Origin: Gemmatimonadaceae bacterium
Lineage (GTDB): Bacteria > Gemmatimonadota > Gemmatimonadetes > Gemmatimonadales > Gemmatimonadaceae
Assembly (NCBI GenBank): GCA_030835125.1
Contig: JAUQWM010000023.1
Coordinates: 1-64,000, forward strand
Length of the DNA stretch: 64,000 bases
Reading direction: 5' to 3'
Numbering within the stretch: the first letter of the stretch is position 1; each line of letters opens with the position of its first letter. The translations under genes and the position numbers were made by a program. Shown here one piece after another: positions 43,134-52,398 of this stretch. A model generated the notes under the pieces. That model was not told the DNA's origin and did not search any database. It worked only from the letters and a program-made list of their open reading frames with translations.

Positions 43134-44810
43134 GTGGCCCAACAGTTCATCTACGTCATGAAGGCCCTCACGAAGGTCGTTCCGCCTTCGCGAGTGATCC
43201 TGAACGATATCTGGCTCTCCTTCTACCCCGGCGCGAAGATCGGCGTCCTCGGCGCCAACGGCGCGGGAAAAAGCTCCCTCCTCCGCATCATGGCCGGCAT
43301 CGACCATGACTACAACGGCGAGGCGTGGGCGGCGCAGGGCACGAAGATCGGCTTCCTCTCCCAGGAGCCGGAGCTCGACCCGAAGCTGGACGTCCGGGGC
43401 AACGTGGAGCTGGCGGTCAAGTCGGATCGCGCCATCCTCGACCGCTACAACGCGATCGCGATGGAGTTCGCGGAGCCGATGGACGACGACAGGATGCAGA
43501 AGCTCCTCGACGAACAGGGGCGGTTGCAGGAGAAGATCGACCACCTCGATCTCTGGAACCTCGACAACAAGATCGAGGTGGCCATGGACGCGCTGCGATG
43601 CCCGCCGCCCGATGCCGACGTCACCAGGCTGTCCGGAGGCGAGAAGCGCCGGATCGCGCTCTGCCGGGTCCTGCTCGAGCACCCTGACCTGCTCCTGCTC
43701 GACGAGCCGACCAACCACCTCGATGCCGAGAGCGTGGCCTGGCTCGAGAAGCACCTCGAGACGTTCCCGGGCACGGTGGTGGCCATCACCCACGACCGAT
43801 ACTTCCTCGACAACGTCGCCAAGTGGATCCTCGAGCTGGACCGCGGGAGCGGGATCCCCTACGAGGGGAACTACTCCTCGTGGCTCGACCAGAAGCGGAC
43901 GCGCATGGCGCAGGAAGAAAAGGCGGCGAGCGCGCGACAGCGCACGCTCGAGCGCGAGCTGGAATGGGTGCGGATGGCGCCCCGCGCCCGCCAGGCGAAG
44001 AACAAGGCCCGCATCCAGAAGTACGAGGAGATGGCGAGCGAGAACCAGTTCGAGCGTATCGCCCAGAACGAGATCGTCATCCCCCCCGCGCCGCGACTCG
44101 GCAACGACGTCGTCATCGCCGAGAAGCTGAAGAAGGGCTTCGGCGACCGGCTGCTGTTCGAGAACCTGTCGTTCTCCCTGCCGCGGGGCGGCATCGTCGG
44201 GATCATCGGGCCGAACGGGGCCGGCAAGACCACGCTGTTCCGGATGATCACCGGTGCCGAGAAGCCGGATGCCGGCACGCTGAAGATCGGGGAGACGGTG
44301 GTCATCGCCTACGCGGACCAGACCCGCACCCTCGACGGGGCGCGCACGGTGTGGGACGAAATCTCCGGCGGTCGTGACTCCATCCCGGTGGGCAAGCGGG
44401 AGATCAATTCGCGCGCCTACGTCTCGGGCTTCGGCTTCCGCGGCGCCGATCAGCAGAAGCTCGTCGCCAACCTGTCAGGCGGGGAACGGAACCGGCTGCA
44501 CCTCGCCAAGACGGTGATGACGGGCGGCAACCTGCTGCTGCTCGACGAACCGACCAATGACCTGGACGTCGACACGCTGCGTGCGCTGGAGGAAGCGCTG
44601 CTCGACTTCGCCGGCTGCGCGGTGATCATCTCGCACGATCGGTGGTTCCTGGACCGGGTCGCGACGCACATCCTCGCCTTCGAGGGGGACAGCGAGGCGG
44701 TCTGGTACGAGGGGAACTACCAGGGCTACATCGAGGACCTGAAGCGCCGGAAGGGCCCGGACGCAGACCAGCCGCACAGGATCAAGTACCGGAAGCTGGT
44801 ACGGACGTAG
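43134..44810 (+). CDS. ettA: ABC-F translational factor EttA
   Basis: 558 residues from GTG. The N-terminus [18 protein letters not shown] aligns with E. coli EttA. Two ABC cassettes: Walker [10 protein letters not shown] and GPNGAGKTT, signatures [13 protein letters not shown] and [13 protein letters not shown], Walker [13 protein letters not shown] and [12 protein letters not shown]. The inter-domain linker (PtIM; residues about 245-310) is Arg/Lys-rich. It binds the ribosomal E site and regulates entry into elongation according to ATP/ADP. The start is directly preceded by a heptad array. Confidence 0.95.
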   Translation: MAQQFIYVMKALTKVVPPSRVILNDIWLSFYPGAKIGVLGANGAGKSSLLRIMAGIDHDYNGEAWAAQGTKIGFLSQEPELDPKLDVRGNVELAVKSDRAILDRYNAIAMEFAEPMDDDRMQKLLDEQGRLQEKIDHLDLWNLDNKIEVAMDALRCPPPDADVTRLSGGEKRRIALCRVLLEHPDLLLLDEPTNHLDAESVAWLEKHLETFPGTVVAITHDRYFLDNVAKWILELDRGSGIPYEGNYSSWLDQKRTRMAQEEKAASARQRTLERELEWVRMAPRARQAKNKARIQKYEEMASENQFERIAQNEIVIPPAPRLGNDVVIAEKLKKGFGDRLLFENLSFSLPRGGIVGIIGPNGAGKTTLFRMITGAEKPDAGTLKIGETVVIAYADQTRTLDGARTVWDEISGGRDSIPVGKREINSRAYVSGFGFRGADQQKLVANLSGGERNRLHLAKTVMTGGNLLLLDEPTNDLDVDTLRALEEALLDFAGCAVIISHDRWFLDRVATHILAFEGDSEAVWYEGNYQGYIEDLKRRKGPDADQPHRIKYRKLVRT

Positions 44811-44821
44811 GGGGGACGAAC

Positions 44822-44926
44822 GCAGAGTGCAGAGTGCAGAGTGCAGAGTACAGAGTACAGAGTACAGAGTGCAGAGTGCAGAGTGCAGAGTGCAGAGTGC
44901 AGAGCGCAGAGCGCAGAGCGCAGGGC
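44822..44926. repeat. Heptanucleotide array GCAGAGT (15 units)
   Basis: Fifteen 7-bp units, mostly GCAGAGT with internal variants ACAGAGT (three in a row) and GCAGAGC (last units). It fills the gap between the convergent EttA and MaoC genes. The blocks of identical variants suggest unit-by-unit expansion. The same repeat recurs at 56249. Confidence 0.95.
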
Positions 44927-44940
44927 GAAACCTCGGCCGT

Positions 44941-45339
44941 CTATGCGAACGTGTAGCACCAGGCCTCACCCTCGAGGACCAGCGTTCCGTCGCCTCGCGA
45001 TACGCTGATCCCGAGGCGGCAGACCGGCTTTGTGGCGTGCACTTCGAGCACGGTCGCTTCGGCCGTGATCGTGTCGCCGATGTACACCGGGGCGGTGAAC
45101 TTCCAGTCCTGGCTCAGGAACACCGTGCCCGGTCCCGGCATGTCCATCGCGACCAGCGCGTGCAGGATCCCGGTGGTCAGCCCGCCCTGGGCGACCAGCC
45201 TGCCGAACTTCGTGCCCGCCGCGAAAGCCTCGTCGAAGTGGAGCGGGTTGTAGTCCCCGGTCAACTCGGCAAAGGCGCGTACGTGCTCCGCGGTCACCGT
45301 CATGGTGCGCGTGGCTTTCTGTCCGGGTGTCACGCTCAC
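44941..45339 (-). CDS. MaoC-like (R)-specific enoyl-CoA hydratase
   Basis: 132 residues from GTG at 45339 (GTGA overlap with the GNAT gene). Hot-dog fold: TVTAEHVRAFAELTGDYNPLHFDEAFA with catalytic Asp (D29) and His (H34), FGRLVAQGGLTTGILHAL, FLSQDWKFTAPVYIGDTI. PhaJ-like proteins hydrate trans-2-enoyl-CoA to (R)-3-hydroxyacyl-CoA. In an operon with a GNAT and a flavin monooxygenase; the shared pathway is unknown. Confidence 0.85.
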   Translation of the reverse strand: MSVTPGQKATRTMTVTAEHVRAFAELTGDYNPLHFDEAFAAGTKFGRLVAQGGLTTGILHALVAMDMPGPGTVFLSQDWKFTAPVYIGDTITAEATVLEVHATKPVCRLGISVSRGDGTLVLEGEAWCYTFA

Positions 45340-45830
45340 GGGTCCTCTCCTGAATCGGCCAGGGTGATTTCCATGAAGCGCGTTCCCGGCACGGGACTGA
45401 AACGGTAGGCGTCGATCTCGCGGAAGCCAAGCGATCGATACAGGGCCTGCGCCTGCTCCATCTGCGGCAGGGTGTCGAGTCGCATGCGGTCATAGCCCGC
45501 GTCCCGGGCAAAGGCGATCGCGGCCACCGTGAGCGCTCGACCGGCGCCCAGTCCCCGGCCGGCCGCGCGCACGAAGAGGCGCTTCAGTTCCGCTATCCGT
45601 TCTCCGGCCGGCCTGACTCCCACGCACCCGATGGTCTCCGCCCCCCGCCGGGCAAGGAACAACACGCCACCTGGCGGGGCGTACGGACCCGGCAGGTCGC
45701 GAAGCTCCTCGTCGAAGCCCTGGTACCCGAGGCTCACGCCTAACGAATCCGCGTACTCGAGCATCAGCGTGCGCACCAGCGCGACGTCGCCGGGCGCAAC
45801 CGCGCGGTCGAGCTGCAGCCCGCCCGTCAT
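45336..45830 (-). CDS. GNAT family N-acetyltransferase
   Basis: 164 residues from ATG at 45830, which overlaps the monooxygenase stop. GNAT core: ETIGCVGVRPAGERIAELKRLFV, RAAGRGLGAGRALTV (acetyl-CoA loop), YDRMRLDTLPQMEQAQALY and YRSLGFREIDAY. Substrate not known. Middle gene of a three-gene overlap operon. Contains a TTA-GGC motif copy. Confidence 0.88.
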   Translation of the reverse strand: MTGGLQLDRAVAPGDVALVRTLMLEYADSLGVSLGYQGFDEELRDLPGPYAPPGGVLFLARRGAETIGCVGVRPAGERIAELKRLFVRAAGRGLGAGRALTVAAIAFARDAGYDRMRLDTLPQMEQAQALYRSLGFREIDAYRFSPVPGTRFMEITLADSGEDP

Positions 45831-46975
45831 TGCGCGATCCCGCGCAGGACTGCAGTGGGCTCCTGGAGCAGCATCCCCACACTCTTCGGTGACGCGAGCA
45901 TCCCGGCCACCTGCAGCAGCACCCGGTCGCGCAGCAGCCGCCCCATGGGATTGGTCATCTCGGCGAGTCGTCCCATCTGCGCCGACGCCTGGGCAACCCG
46001 CTGCACGGCGGGACGCCGCCGCTGCTGGTACGCCGTCAGCCCCGCCGGCAGCGACGGCGCGCGACGGAGCTCGTCGAACAGGACCGCCGCATCGACGAGC
46101 GCGCTGTTCGCGCCCTGGCCGAGGTTGGGTGCCATGGCGTGCGCGGCATCGCCGACCAGGACCAGCGCGGCGTCGAACCACCGCGCGCAGTCCACGCTGA
46201 ACACCTCGTTCACGATCAGGTCGTCGAACGCGCTCACGGCGCCGAGGATCCGGCCGGCGGGCGGGTAGTTGGCGGCCCAGTGACGGCGAAAGGCGTCGAG
46301 GTCCCGGGCATCGAGCGCCGCGCTGGATTCCGGCGTGCCGCACGAGGCGAACGCATAGGTCCCCCCGTCCACCGCGAACGCGCCGAACAGGCCCGCGGGC
46401 GTCCAGGCCTCGGTGCCGGTCGCCACGTTCGCGGTCACGAGCATGCGGACGTACCGGATCCCGCTCGACCGCACCTGCGCGCCGAAGTCGCCGCACTGCC
46501 TGACGCGGGAGTGGAGGCCGTCGGCGCCAACCACCAGGTCCGCCCGGTGCGTGGACTCCTCACCATCCTGGCGGAGTGTGACGGCGCCGGCCGGGGTCGC
46601 GTCCAGCAGTTCCGTCCCGAACTTCAGGTCGATGCGGTCATCCGCCGCGATCGCATCGTGCAGCACACCCTGGAGCGTGGACCGGCGGACGAGGACGACG
46701 CGGGGCGCGTGCCCGCGCGGCGCGAGGAGCGTGCGCCCAGCGGCGTCGGTGATACGGCCCGCGGACACGGGCTGCCCCTGCGGCAGCCCCAGGCCTAACG
46801 CCTCGAGGACGGCCAGCCCGTTCTCGGCGATCGCGATGCCGGCGCCGATCGCGCGCGGCTGGGCGACCCGCTCCACGAGCGTCACCCGCGCACCCGCCCG
46901 CGCCATGAAGAGCGCCGTGGCGCATCCGCCGGTGGCGCCGCCACACACGATTACCCCGGTGCCCGCGAGGTCCAC
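45827..46975 (-). CDS. FAD-dependent monooxygenase (UbiH/salicylate hydroxylase type)
   Basis: 382 residues from GTG at 46975, chosen because AGGAGG lies at 46985-46990 with ideal spacing; upstream ATG/TTG starts at 47029 and 47056 would only add a low-complexity tail. FAD-binding VIVCGGATGGCATALFM, LVVGADGLHSRVR (DG motif), and VLVGDAAHAMAPNLGQGANSALVDA (GD motif). The Rossmann Gly pattern is GGATGG, slightly unusual. Hydroxylates an aromatic or polyprenyl ring substrate. First gene of the three-gene operon. Confidence 0.88.
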   Translation of the reverse strand: MDLAGTGVIVCGGATGGCATALFMARAGARVTLVERVAQPRAIGAGIAIAENGLAVLEALGLGLPQGQPVSAGRITDAAGRTLLAPRGHAPRVVLVRRSTLQGVLHDAIAADDRIDLKFGTELLDATPAGAVTLRQDGEESTHRADLVVGADGLHSRVRQCGDFGAQVRSSGIRYVRMLVTANVATGTEAWTPAGLFGAFAVDGGTYAFASCGTPESSAALDARDLDAFRRHWAANYPPAGRILGAVSAFDDLIVNEVFSVDCARWFDAALVLVGDAAHAMAPNLGQGANSALVDAAVLFDELRRAPSLPAGLTAYQQRRRPAVQRVAQASAQMGRLAEMTNPMGRLLRDRVLLQVAGMLASPKSVGMLLQEPTAVLRGIAQ

Positions 46976-47191
46976 GGTGATTCCCCTCCTGCCGGCGTGC
47001 CTGACGGGGGCGGTGAACGTGACCGCCATCGATCGGGAATACTCCGACCCCTGCAAGCGTCAAGGCTAAGCGGTGCAAGGGCTTCTGGCGAGCGCGGGCG
47101 GGGAGTTGGCAGGGAACCGGGAGTTCGCGGCAATGGAAACTGCACCCGCGTCACCCCGTAGTATTACGCACCCCCTTCCTCGAGCAGGAAC

Positions 47192-48379
47192 TTGTCCAGA
47201 TCAATCGTGCACCTCGCCCGCGCTTCCGCGCTGGCCGTTGTCTTCGCTGCCCAGCCCGCGCAGGCGCAGGGAGTACCGCTTCGTGACCTGCCGAAGCCGT
47301 CGCGCGAGATCGAGGATCCGTTCTCGATGGTGTCCGGCGCGATCGAGATCAAGCCGGGCCAGGTGCTGGCGGTGGACGGCACCGAAATGGAGCTCGTGCT
47401 CGTCGACTTTGCCAAAGGTTCGCGCACCACGATTGGCCGGCAGGGCAGCGGACCGGGCGAGTATCGCGCGCCTGCCGGGCTCTTCAGGCTCCAGGGCGAC
47501 ACCATCTGGGTCCTGGACGCCGCGCAGCAGCGGCTGGTGACCTTCCTTCCCGACCTCAAGCCGGGAACCACCATCCCCATGCTCACGTTCGACCAGTCGA
47601 CGATGACGGCGACGACCGCGCCGTTCTTCGGTGACCGCCGCGGCAACGTCTACGGCAGCGCGATGCTGATCCAGGTCGGTCGTGGCGGCGGCGAGGCGCA
47701 GATGTCCCTCCCCGATTCGGTGGGAATCGTCCGCCTCGACCCGCGCGATGCCACGAAGCGCACGGAACTGGCGAAAGTGCGGTTCCCGATCAGCGGAAAG
47801 CCGGAAATCAAGGTGAACGGGACGTCGATGAAGTACACGATGGCGTATCCGGGCCTGGTCGCGTCGGATCCCTGGACGGTCTTCCCCGACGGCCGGGTCG
47901 CGATCATCCGCGGCGCGGACTATTCGGTCACGTTCATCGCGGCCGACGGGAAGAAGTCGGCGCCGGTCCGCATCGCCTGGGATCCCATCAAGGTGACGGC
48001 CGCCGACCAGAAGGCCGAGATGGACGAGGCACAACGGCAGATGAAGGAACAGGGGAAGGCGGCGCAGAAGATGATGCCGCCCAACATCTCCATGGAGTTC
48101 GAGCTGCTGCCGCCCGCCACGTGGCCCGCGAACTACCCGCCGGTGTCGCCGTTAGGCGCCCTGGCGGCACCGGACGGCCGGCTGTGGGTCAAGCGCGCGA
48201 TCCCGCTTCGCCAGGGTCGCGAACAGTGGGACGTCATCGATGCCGCCGGCAAGCTGGTGGCCCGCTGGCGCCTGCCGGCGAAGACCACGATCTTCGCCCT
48301 CGGGAACGGCGTCGCCTACACGGTGCGGACCGACGAGGACGACCTCCGCTACATGCAGCGGGTCGAGATCGGCAAGTAG
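47192..48379 (+). CDS. Secreted six-bladed propeller-like protein, function unknown
   Basis: 395 residues from TTG with AGGA a few bases upstream. Signal peptide ends in AQPAQAQG. The body has blade-like repeats (IKPGQVLAVDGTEMELVLVDF, split; RLQGDTIWVLDAAQQRLVTF; GNVYGSAMLIQ; ALAAPDGRLWVKRA). This resembles the 6-bladed propeller proteins common in Gemmatimonadota and Bacteroidota. A charged helix (QKAEMDEAQRQMKEQGKAAQ) is inserted near residue 270. A GCCTAACG motif (reverse) falls in SPLGAL. Confidence 0.7.
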   Translation: MSRSIVHLARASALAVVFAAQPAQAQGVPLRDLPKPSREIEDPFSMVSGAIEIKPGQVLAVDGTEMELVLVDFAKGSRTTIGRQGSGPGEYRAPAGLFRLQGDTIWVLDAAQQRLVTFLPDLKPGTTIPMLTFDQSTMTATTAPFFGDRRGNVYGSAMLIQVGRGGGEAQMSLPDSVGIVRLDPRDATKRTELAKVRFPISGKPEIKVNGTSMKYTMAYPGLVASDPWTVFPDGRVAIIRGADYSVTFIAADGKKSAPVRIAWDPIKVTAADQKAEMDEAQRQMKEQGKAAQKMMPPNISMEFELLPPATWPANYPPVSPLGALAAPDGRLWVKRAIPLRQGREQWDVIDAAGKLVARWRLPAKTTIFALGNGVAYTVRTDEDDLRYMQRVEIGK

Positions 48380-48399
48380 TCGCTTCCCCGAGCTGAACC

Positions 48400-48428
48400 C
48401 GGCGCCCCGGTGCATAGCCGGGGCGCCG
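48400..48428 (+). terminator. GC-rich hairpin after the propeller gene
   Basis: GGCGCCCCGG (48401-48410) pairs perfectly with CCGGGGCGCC (48418-48427), extended by an outer C-G pair, with a 7-nt loop. It lies 20 bp after the stop and is followed by CGCGCCTTTGTGG, so only a short U-run. Likely a rho-independent or half-independent terminator. Confidence 0.65.
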
Positions 48429-48456
48429 CGCCTTTGTGGGCGATACGTTTCAGGTA

Positions 48457-48861
48457 ATGACATCGCCGGCCACGCCCACCCCCACCCCGCCGGTCACGCT
48501 GGGCCGTTTCGCGCTGCTCACCGCGCGCGGACTGGCGTTGCGCTGCCCGCGCTGTGGCGGGGGTTCGCTCTTCGTCTCCTGGTGGCGCCTCAAGCCACGG
48601 TGCCCCCGCTGCGGCTTCGCGCTCGATCGTGGTGAGCCCGACTTCTGGATCGGCGGCTACGCGGTCAACATCGTGGCGGCCGAGCTGCTCGTGACGGTCA
48701 TCCTCGTCGGCGTCATCGTGGTGACATGGCCCGCGGTTCCCTGGACGCTGGTGCAGTACGGCGGTGTCGCGCTGGCGATTGCGCTGCCCTTGCTCTTCTT
48801 CCCGGTGTCGCGCGTGCTCTGGCTGGCATGGGACTACTGCTTCCGGCCCGTTCGTGACTGA
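48457..48861 (+). CDS. DUF983 family membrane protein with zinc ribbon
   Basis: 134 residues from ATG at 48457. A zinc ribbon from two CxxC pairs (LRCPRCGGGSLF and PRCPRCGFAL) is followed by two membrane helices (VAAELLVTVILVGVIVV, VALAIALPLLFFP). DUF983 proteins often sit near cytochrome oxidase genes; function unknown. The acyltransferase gene follows after 46 bp. Confidence 0.88.
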   Translation: MTSPATPTPTPPVTLGRFALLTARGLALRCPRCGGGSLFVSWWRLKPRCPRCGFALDRGEPDFWIGGYAVNIVAAELLVTVILVGVIVVTWPAVPWTLVQYGGVALAIALPLLFFPVSRVLWLAWDYCFRPVRD

Positions 48862-48907
48862 TCGCCCGCACACCCGCCGTCGCGTCGAGGACACCTGAAC
48901 TCGAGCC

Positions 48908-49516
48908 ATGGACTTCTCCACCCCGACTGAGGTGATCGTCCCCCCGATGCCGGCACGCCTGCCGCGCCGGGGCCGGCACTTCCTGCAGCGACTTGGACGG
49001 CTCGGCATGCGCCTCATGGGCTGGCGGATCGAGGGCGCGTTCCCGGACCTGGAAAAGTTCGTGATCATCGTGGCCCCACACACCTCGAACTGGGACTTCA
49101 TCGCGGCGCTGTTCTGCGACCTCGCCCTCGACCTCGACGCGCACTTCCTGGCCAAGCACAGCATCTTCGTCGGGCCCTTTGGCACCTGGCTCAAGTCGCT
49201 CGGCGGGATTCCGGTGGTACGCAGCGCGTCGCACAACGTGGTCGCCCAGGCGGCGGGGGAGTTCGCGCGCCGGGAGCGGATGGTGCTGGCGATCGCCCCC
49301 GAGGGCACGCGCCGCAAGGTCGAGTCATGGAAGAGCGGATACTGGCACATCGCCCGCGCCGCCGGCGTGCCGGTCCTGCCGGTGGGCCTCGACTTCGCGA
49401 AGCGGGCGGCCGTGATCGGGACGCCACGGCTGATGACGGACTCGCTCGCGGATGACGAGGCGGCGCTGCGGCAGTTCTTCCTCAACGTGACGCCGAAGCG
49501 GCCGGAACTGCGTTAG
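48908..49516 (+). CDS. Lysophospholipid/glycerol acyltransferase
   Basis: 202 residues. Acyltransferase motif I VAPHTSNWDF (HxxxxD) and motif III AIAPEGTRR; GGIPVVRS is motif II. No membrane helix strong enough for a PlsC anchor is seen, so it is a short peripheral form. It probably acylates lyso-lipid in the inner membrane. The stop codon TAG sits inside a GCCTAACG motif. Confidence 0.88.
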   Translation: MDFSTPTEVIVPPMPARLPRRGRHFLQRLGRLGMRLMGWRIEGAFPDLEKFVIIVAPHTSNWDFIAALFCDLALDLDAHFLAKHSIFVGPFGTWLKSLGGIPVVRSASHNVVAQAAGEFARRERMVLAIAPEGTRRKVESWKSGYWHIARAAGVPVLPVGLDFAKRAAVIGTPRLMTDSLADDEAALRQFFLNVTPKRPELR

Positions 49517-49553
49517 GCCGCCGCCGTCAGGAGCGCCGGCCGAGCCGCGCGAC

Positions 49554-52208
49554 CTACGGCATGGGCGGCGTCCAGAATCCGGCGACCCCCGTCGCGCCGG
49601 CCGACACCGCGCGCGAGTAGAACAGCGAGTTGAAGACGACGCGGAACGTCCCCTGCGGCTGGCCGCGCCACTGCGGCTGGAACGCGATCAGCACGACATG
49701 TCCGTTGCCGCGCTTCACGTCGATCGCCGCCGCATGGCCGCGCATCCGCTCCTCACCGTGCAGGAAGCCCGACTGAAGGGGCGATCCCACAGCCTGGTAT
49801 TTCGCGAGCACCGATCCCTCGAAGCCGGGCAGGCTCGTGAACACCGGACTGCCGCTCACGACCACGCTGGCCTCGGCCGGCATCCCGGCCATGACGGGGT
49901 GCGTGGTGTCGACAAGTGCACGCATCACCGAGACTCCGGTGAAGTACTCCTGTCGCGAGACCCCGGCGACGACGTTCCGCACCGGCAGTTGCAGCGACGC
50001 GATCAGCGACGCGGTTCCCTGGTTCCACGCCACCACCGTGCCGCCGCCGCGCACGAACGCATCGATGGCCGCGACCCGCGCACTGTCGGTCGGGTTCACC
50101 GCCGTGGGCGCGCCACCCGCGCGGCCGCCGGCCCCTCCTCCCGCACCACCACGGCCACCACCCCGTCCGCCGGTGAGTCCCTGCGACGCCATCACGATCA
50201 CGTCGAAGCGCTGCCCAAGGGTGGTGTCCCGCATCTCGTCGGGCCCCACGGTCGTGTACCTGAAGCCATACGAGTCGAGCAGCCACTCGGTCCAGCCCTG
50301 GTCCATGTTGCCCGGCGCCGCCTTGTAGAGCGCGATGCGGGACGGGGCCGCGTGCGTCGTCACGTTGCGCGCGACGTTCATGCGCTCGCCGCTCACCGAC
50401 AGTTCCTTCGCCATCCCGTCGAGGCGCGTCGCGTTCATCCCCGCCAGCAGGTACCGCGCACCGCGGGTCGCCGTCGGCGGTGCATACCGCAGCGACGCGC
50501 CGTCGGCCAGCGCGCGGTTGATCAGCCGGAAGGCGTTGTTCTGCACCGGGTCGAGCGCGAGGGTGTTGCCGCGACCGGTGATCGTCGGCGCCAGCGGCAC
50601 GATCCCCGCGGCGATCGCGTTCGTCGTGAACGGATACTGGTCCGACGCGCCCCAGGCTTCTGGCGTTCCCTTGACCGCCACGAGGGCATCGCGGAACTCC
50701 GCCGTCAGCGGAGTCCTGGCCTCGATCGCATGCACGTGCAACTGGTAGGGCAGCGTCCATCCGGCGGCGTCGTACGGAAGGTCGTCGCCCATGTCGGGGT
50801 ACTTCTGCGGCTCCATCAGTTCGCGCACCAGCGGCGCGAACGCCTGCTCGAGCGGAACGACCCACGTGCCGGCCGGGAACCGCGTGCCGTCCTGCACGGC
50901 ATCGCGGCTGAGCTGCATGACGTCGATGCCGAGGAAGGCCAGTCGGCGCAGCAGCTCGACCGGCGCCATCGGGTCCCGCTGGCCCTGCGGCACAATCCAC
51001 GCGTACGGACCGGACGCGCGATGCGAGGCGATCGCGTCACGCCCGGACTGGTACCGGTTGTAGAGCAGTTCCTCGCGGAACTTCGCCGCATAGCGGAGCG
51101 TGGCGATCGACGCCGTCACCATGTAGTCCACCTGGTCCCGCAGCGTCCAGCGCCCTTCCTTCCACGGGCTGTTGTACATCGACGTCGGCAGCAACGCGCG
51201 ATAGTCCGACGGCAACTGGTCCAAGGTCGATGTGCGCGGGATGCCGCAGTTACCGCCCTGGGTCTCGGTCCACCAGGACGCGATGTGCTGGTACATCGGC
51301 ATGTAGTCGATGTAGCCGGGATAGTAGGCGTCGAACGTCGCCAGCATGTGCACCGCGCCCGTCTTCCCCTGCTGGTCCAGCTCCTGCGCGATCCGCATCC
51401 CGATGGTGTTCACGGTGCGCGACATGATCGGCGGCGCGTACAGGCCGATGGGATCGGCGAACGGCGGGATCCAGATGCGCGTCGGGAATGGCGACGACTG
51501 GTGGTGGACGTAGATGACCTGCGGTTCCCACTCACGCCACGTCCGCGCCACGACCCGCGACTCCACCACGTTCAGCATGTAGCTGTCGCGGTTGTTGTCG
51601 TGGCCGATGTACTTCTGGTACAGCTCCATCGGCGCCGGATTGCGCCCCGCCAGCGACTCACGACACCAGTTCACCACGATGTCCTGCCCGTCCGGATTGA
51701 TGCTCGGCCACAGGAACAGGATCGTGTTGTCGAGGATCTCCCTGGTGTCGGGCTGCGAGGCGCGGGACAGCAACTCGTACGCGAGCTGCGGCGTGTGCTG
51801 CGAGCCGGCGATCTCCGAGGCGTGCAGGCCGCCGCTGATGTCCACCAGCGGGATCCCCTCGCGCGCGAGCTGGCGCGCATCGGCATCCGTCAGCGTCTCG
51901 GGCCGGGCCAGTCGCTGGTTGATGCGGCGCAGTTCGTCGACGCGCGCCAGGTTCGCCGGGGCAGAGATGAGCGCCACGGTCCAGGGCTTCCCGAAGGAGG
52001 TCTTCCCGACCTCCAGCAACCTGACGTACGGAGACGACGCGGCCAGTCGCCGGAAGTACTCAATCGACTGCCCGTACGTGAAGAGCTGCGAATCGGCGCC
52101 CACCGGATGGCCGAAGACCGACTCGGGAGCGGGAACCGACTGGGCACCGGCCGGGTGGACCGCAAGGGCGAGGGTCAGGGTCGAACAGGCGACGGCGAGG
52201 CGGCGCAT
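49554..52208 (-). CDS. M14 family zinc carboxypeptidase, secreted
   Basis: 884 residues from ATG that starts a signal peptide (MRRLAVACSTLTLALAVHPA). The M14 domain has the zinc HxxE in DISGGLHASEIAG (H129, E132), the substrate Arg region INPDGQDIVVNW, and the third zinc His in VIYVHHQSSPFPTRIW. The long C-terminal part (about 480-884) is typical of this large family and contains a Gly/Arg-rich linker (TGGRGGGRGGAGGGAGG). It cleaves peptides in the periplasm or outside. Neighbours on the right are unrelated lipoproteins. Confidence 0.88.
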   Translation of the reverse strand: MRRLAVACSTLTLALAVHPAGAQSVPAPESVFGHPVGADSQLFTYGQSIEYFRRLAASSPYVRLLEVGKTSFGKPWTVALISAPANLARVDELRRINQRLARPETLTDADARQLAREGIPLVDISGGLHASEIAGSQHTPQLAYELLSRASQPDTREILDNTILFLWPSINPDGQDIVVNWCRESLAGRNPAPMELYQKYIGHDNNRDSYMLNVVESRVVARTWREWEPQVIYVHHQSSPFPTRIWIPPFADPIGLYAPPIMSRTVNTIGMRIAQELDQQGKTGAVHMLATFDAYYPGYIDYMPMYQHIASWWTETQGGNCGIPRTSTLDQLPSDYRALLPTSMYNSPWKEGRWTLRDQVDYMVTASIATLRYAAKFREELLYNRYQSGRDAIASHRASGPYAWIVPQGQRDPMAPVELLRRLAFLGIDVMQLSRDAVQDGTRFPAGTWVVPLEQAFAPLVRELMEPQKYPDMGDDLPYDAAGWTLPYQLHVHAIEARTPLTAEFRDALVAVKGTPEAWGASDQYPFTTNAIAAGIVPLAPTITGRGNTLALDPVQNNAFRLINRALADGASLRYAPPTATRGARYLLAGMNATRLDGMAKELSVSGERMNVARNVTTHAAPSRIALYKAAPGNMDQGWTEWLLDSYGFRYTTVGPDEMRDTTLGQRFDVIVMASQGLTGGRGGGRGGAGGGAGGRAGGAPTAVNPTDSARVAAIDAFVRGGGTVVAWNQGTASLIASLQLPVRNVVAGVSRQEYFTGVSVMRALVDTTHPVMAGMPAEASVVVSGSPVFTSLPGFEGSVLAKYQAVGSPLQSGFLHGEERMRGHAAAIDVKRGNGHVVLIAFQPQWRGQPQGTFRVVFNSLFYSRAVSAGATGVAGFWTPPMP

Positions 52209-52340
52209 TCGGGAGCTCCGGGTGGCAATGGTGAACACCAAGAACATACTTGCGAGTGGGAGGGTCAACGGGGAGGGGAGCTGCGTGCTGATTGCTGCTT
52301 ACTGCGGCTGCGGCTGCGGGCTGGGGCTGGGGCTGGATAC

Positions 52341-52381
52341 AAGAAAAAAGGCCGGTCGCCAATCCTGCGCGACCGGCCTTT
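52341..52381 (-). terminator. Strong rho-independent terminator of the LVIVD lipoprotein operon
   Basis: On the minus strand a 13-bp perfect stem (AAAGGCCGGTCGC at 52347-52359 with GCGACCGGCCTTT at 52369-52381, loop 9 nt) is followed by a run of T's (TTTTTTCTTG). It ends transcription 18 bp after the stop of the gene at 52399. The clearest terminator in the window. Confidence 0.9.
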
Positions 52382-52398
52382 CAACTCCTCCCACAACC

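Noticed and set aside
46976-47056. Upstream start (TTG/ATG) for the monooxygenase
   Set aside because: GTG at 46975 has a perfect AGGAGG with good spacing and begins right before the FAD motif.
52290-52346. GCTGCG/GGGCTG short repeats
   Set aside because: Period about 6 and irregular, unlike the 7-bp arrays; probably simple low-complexity sequence.
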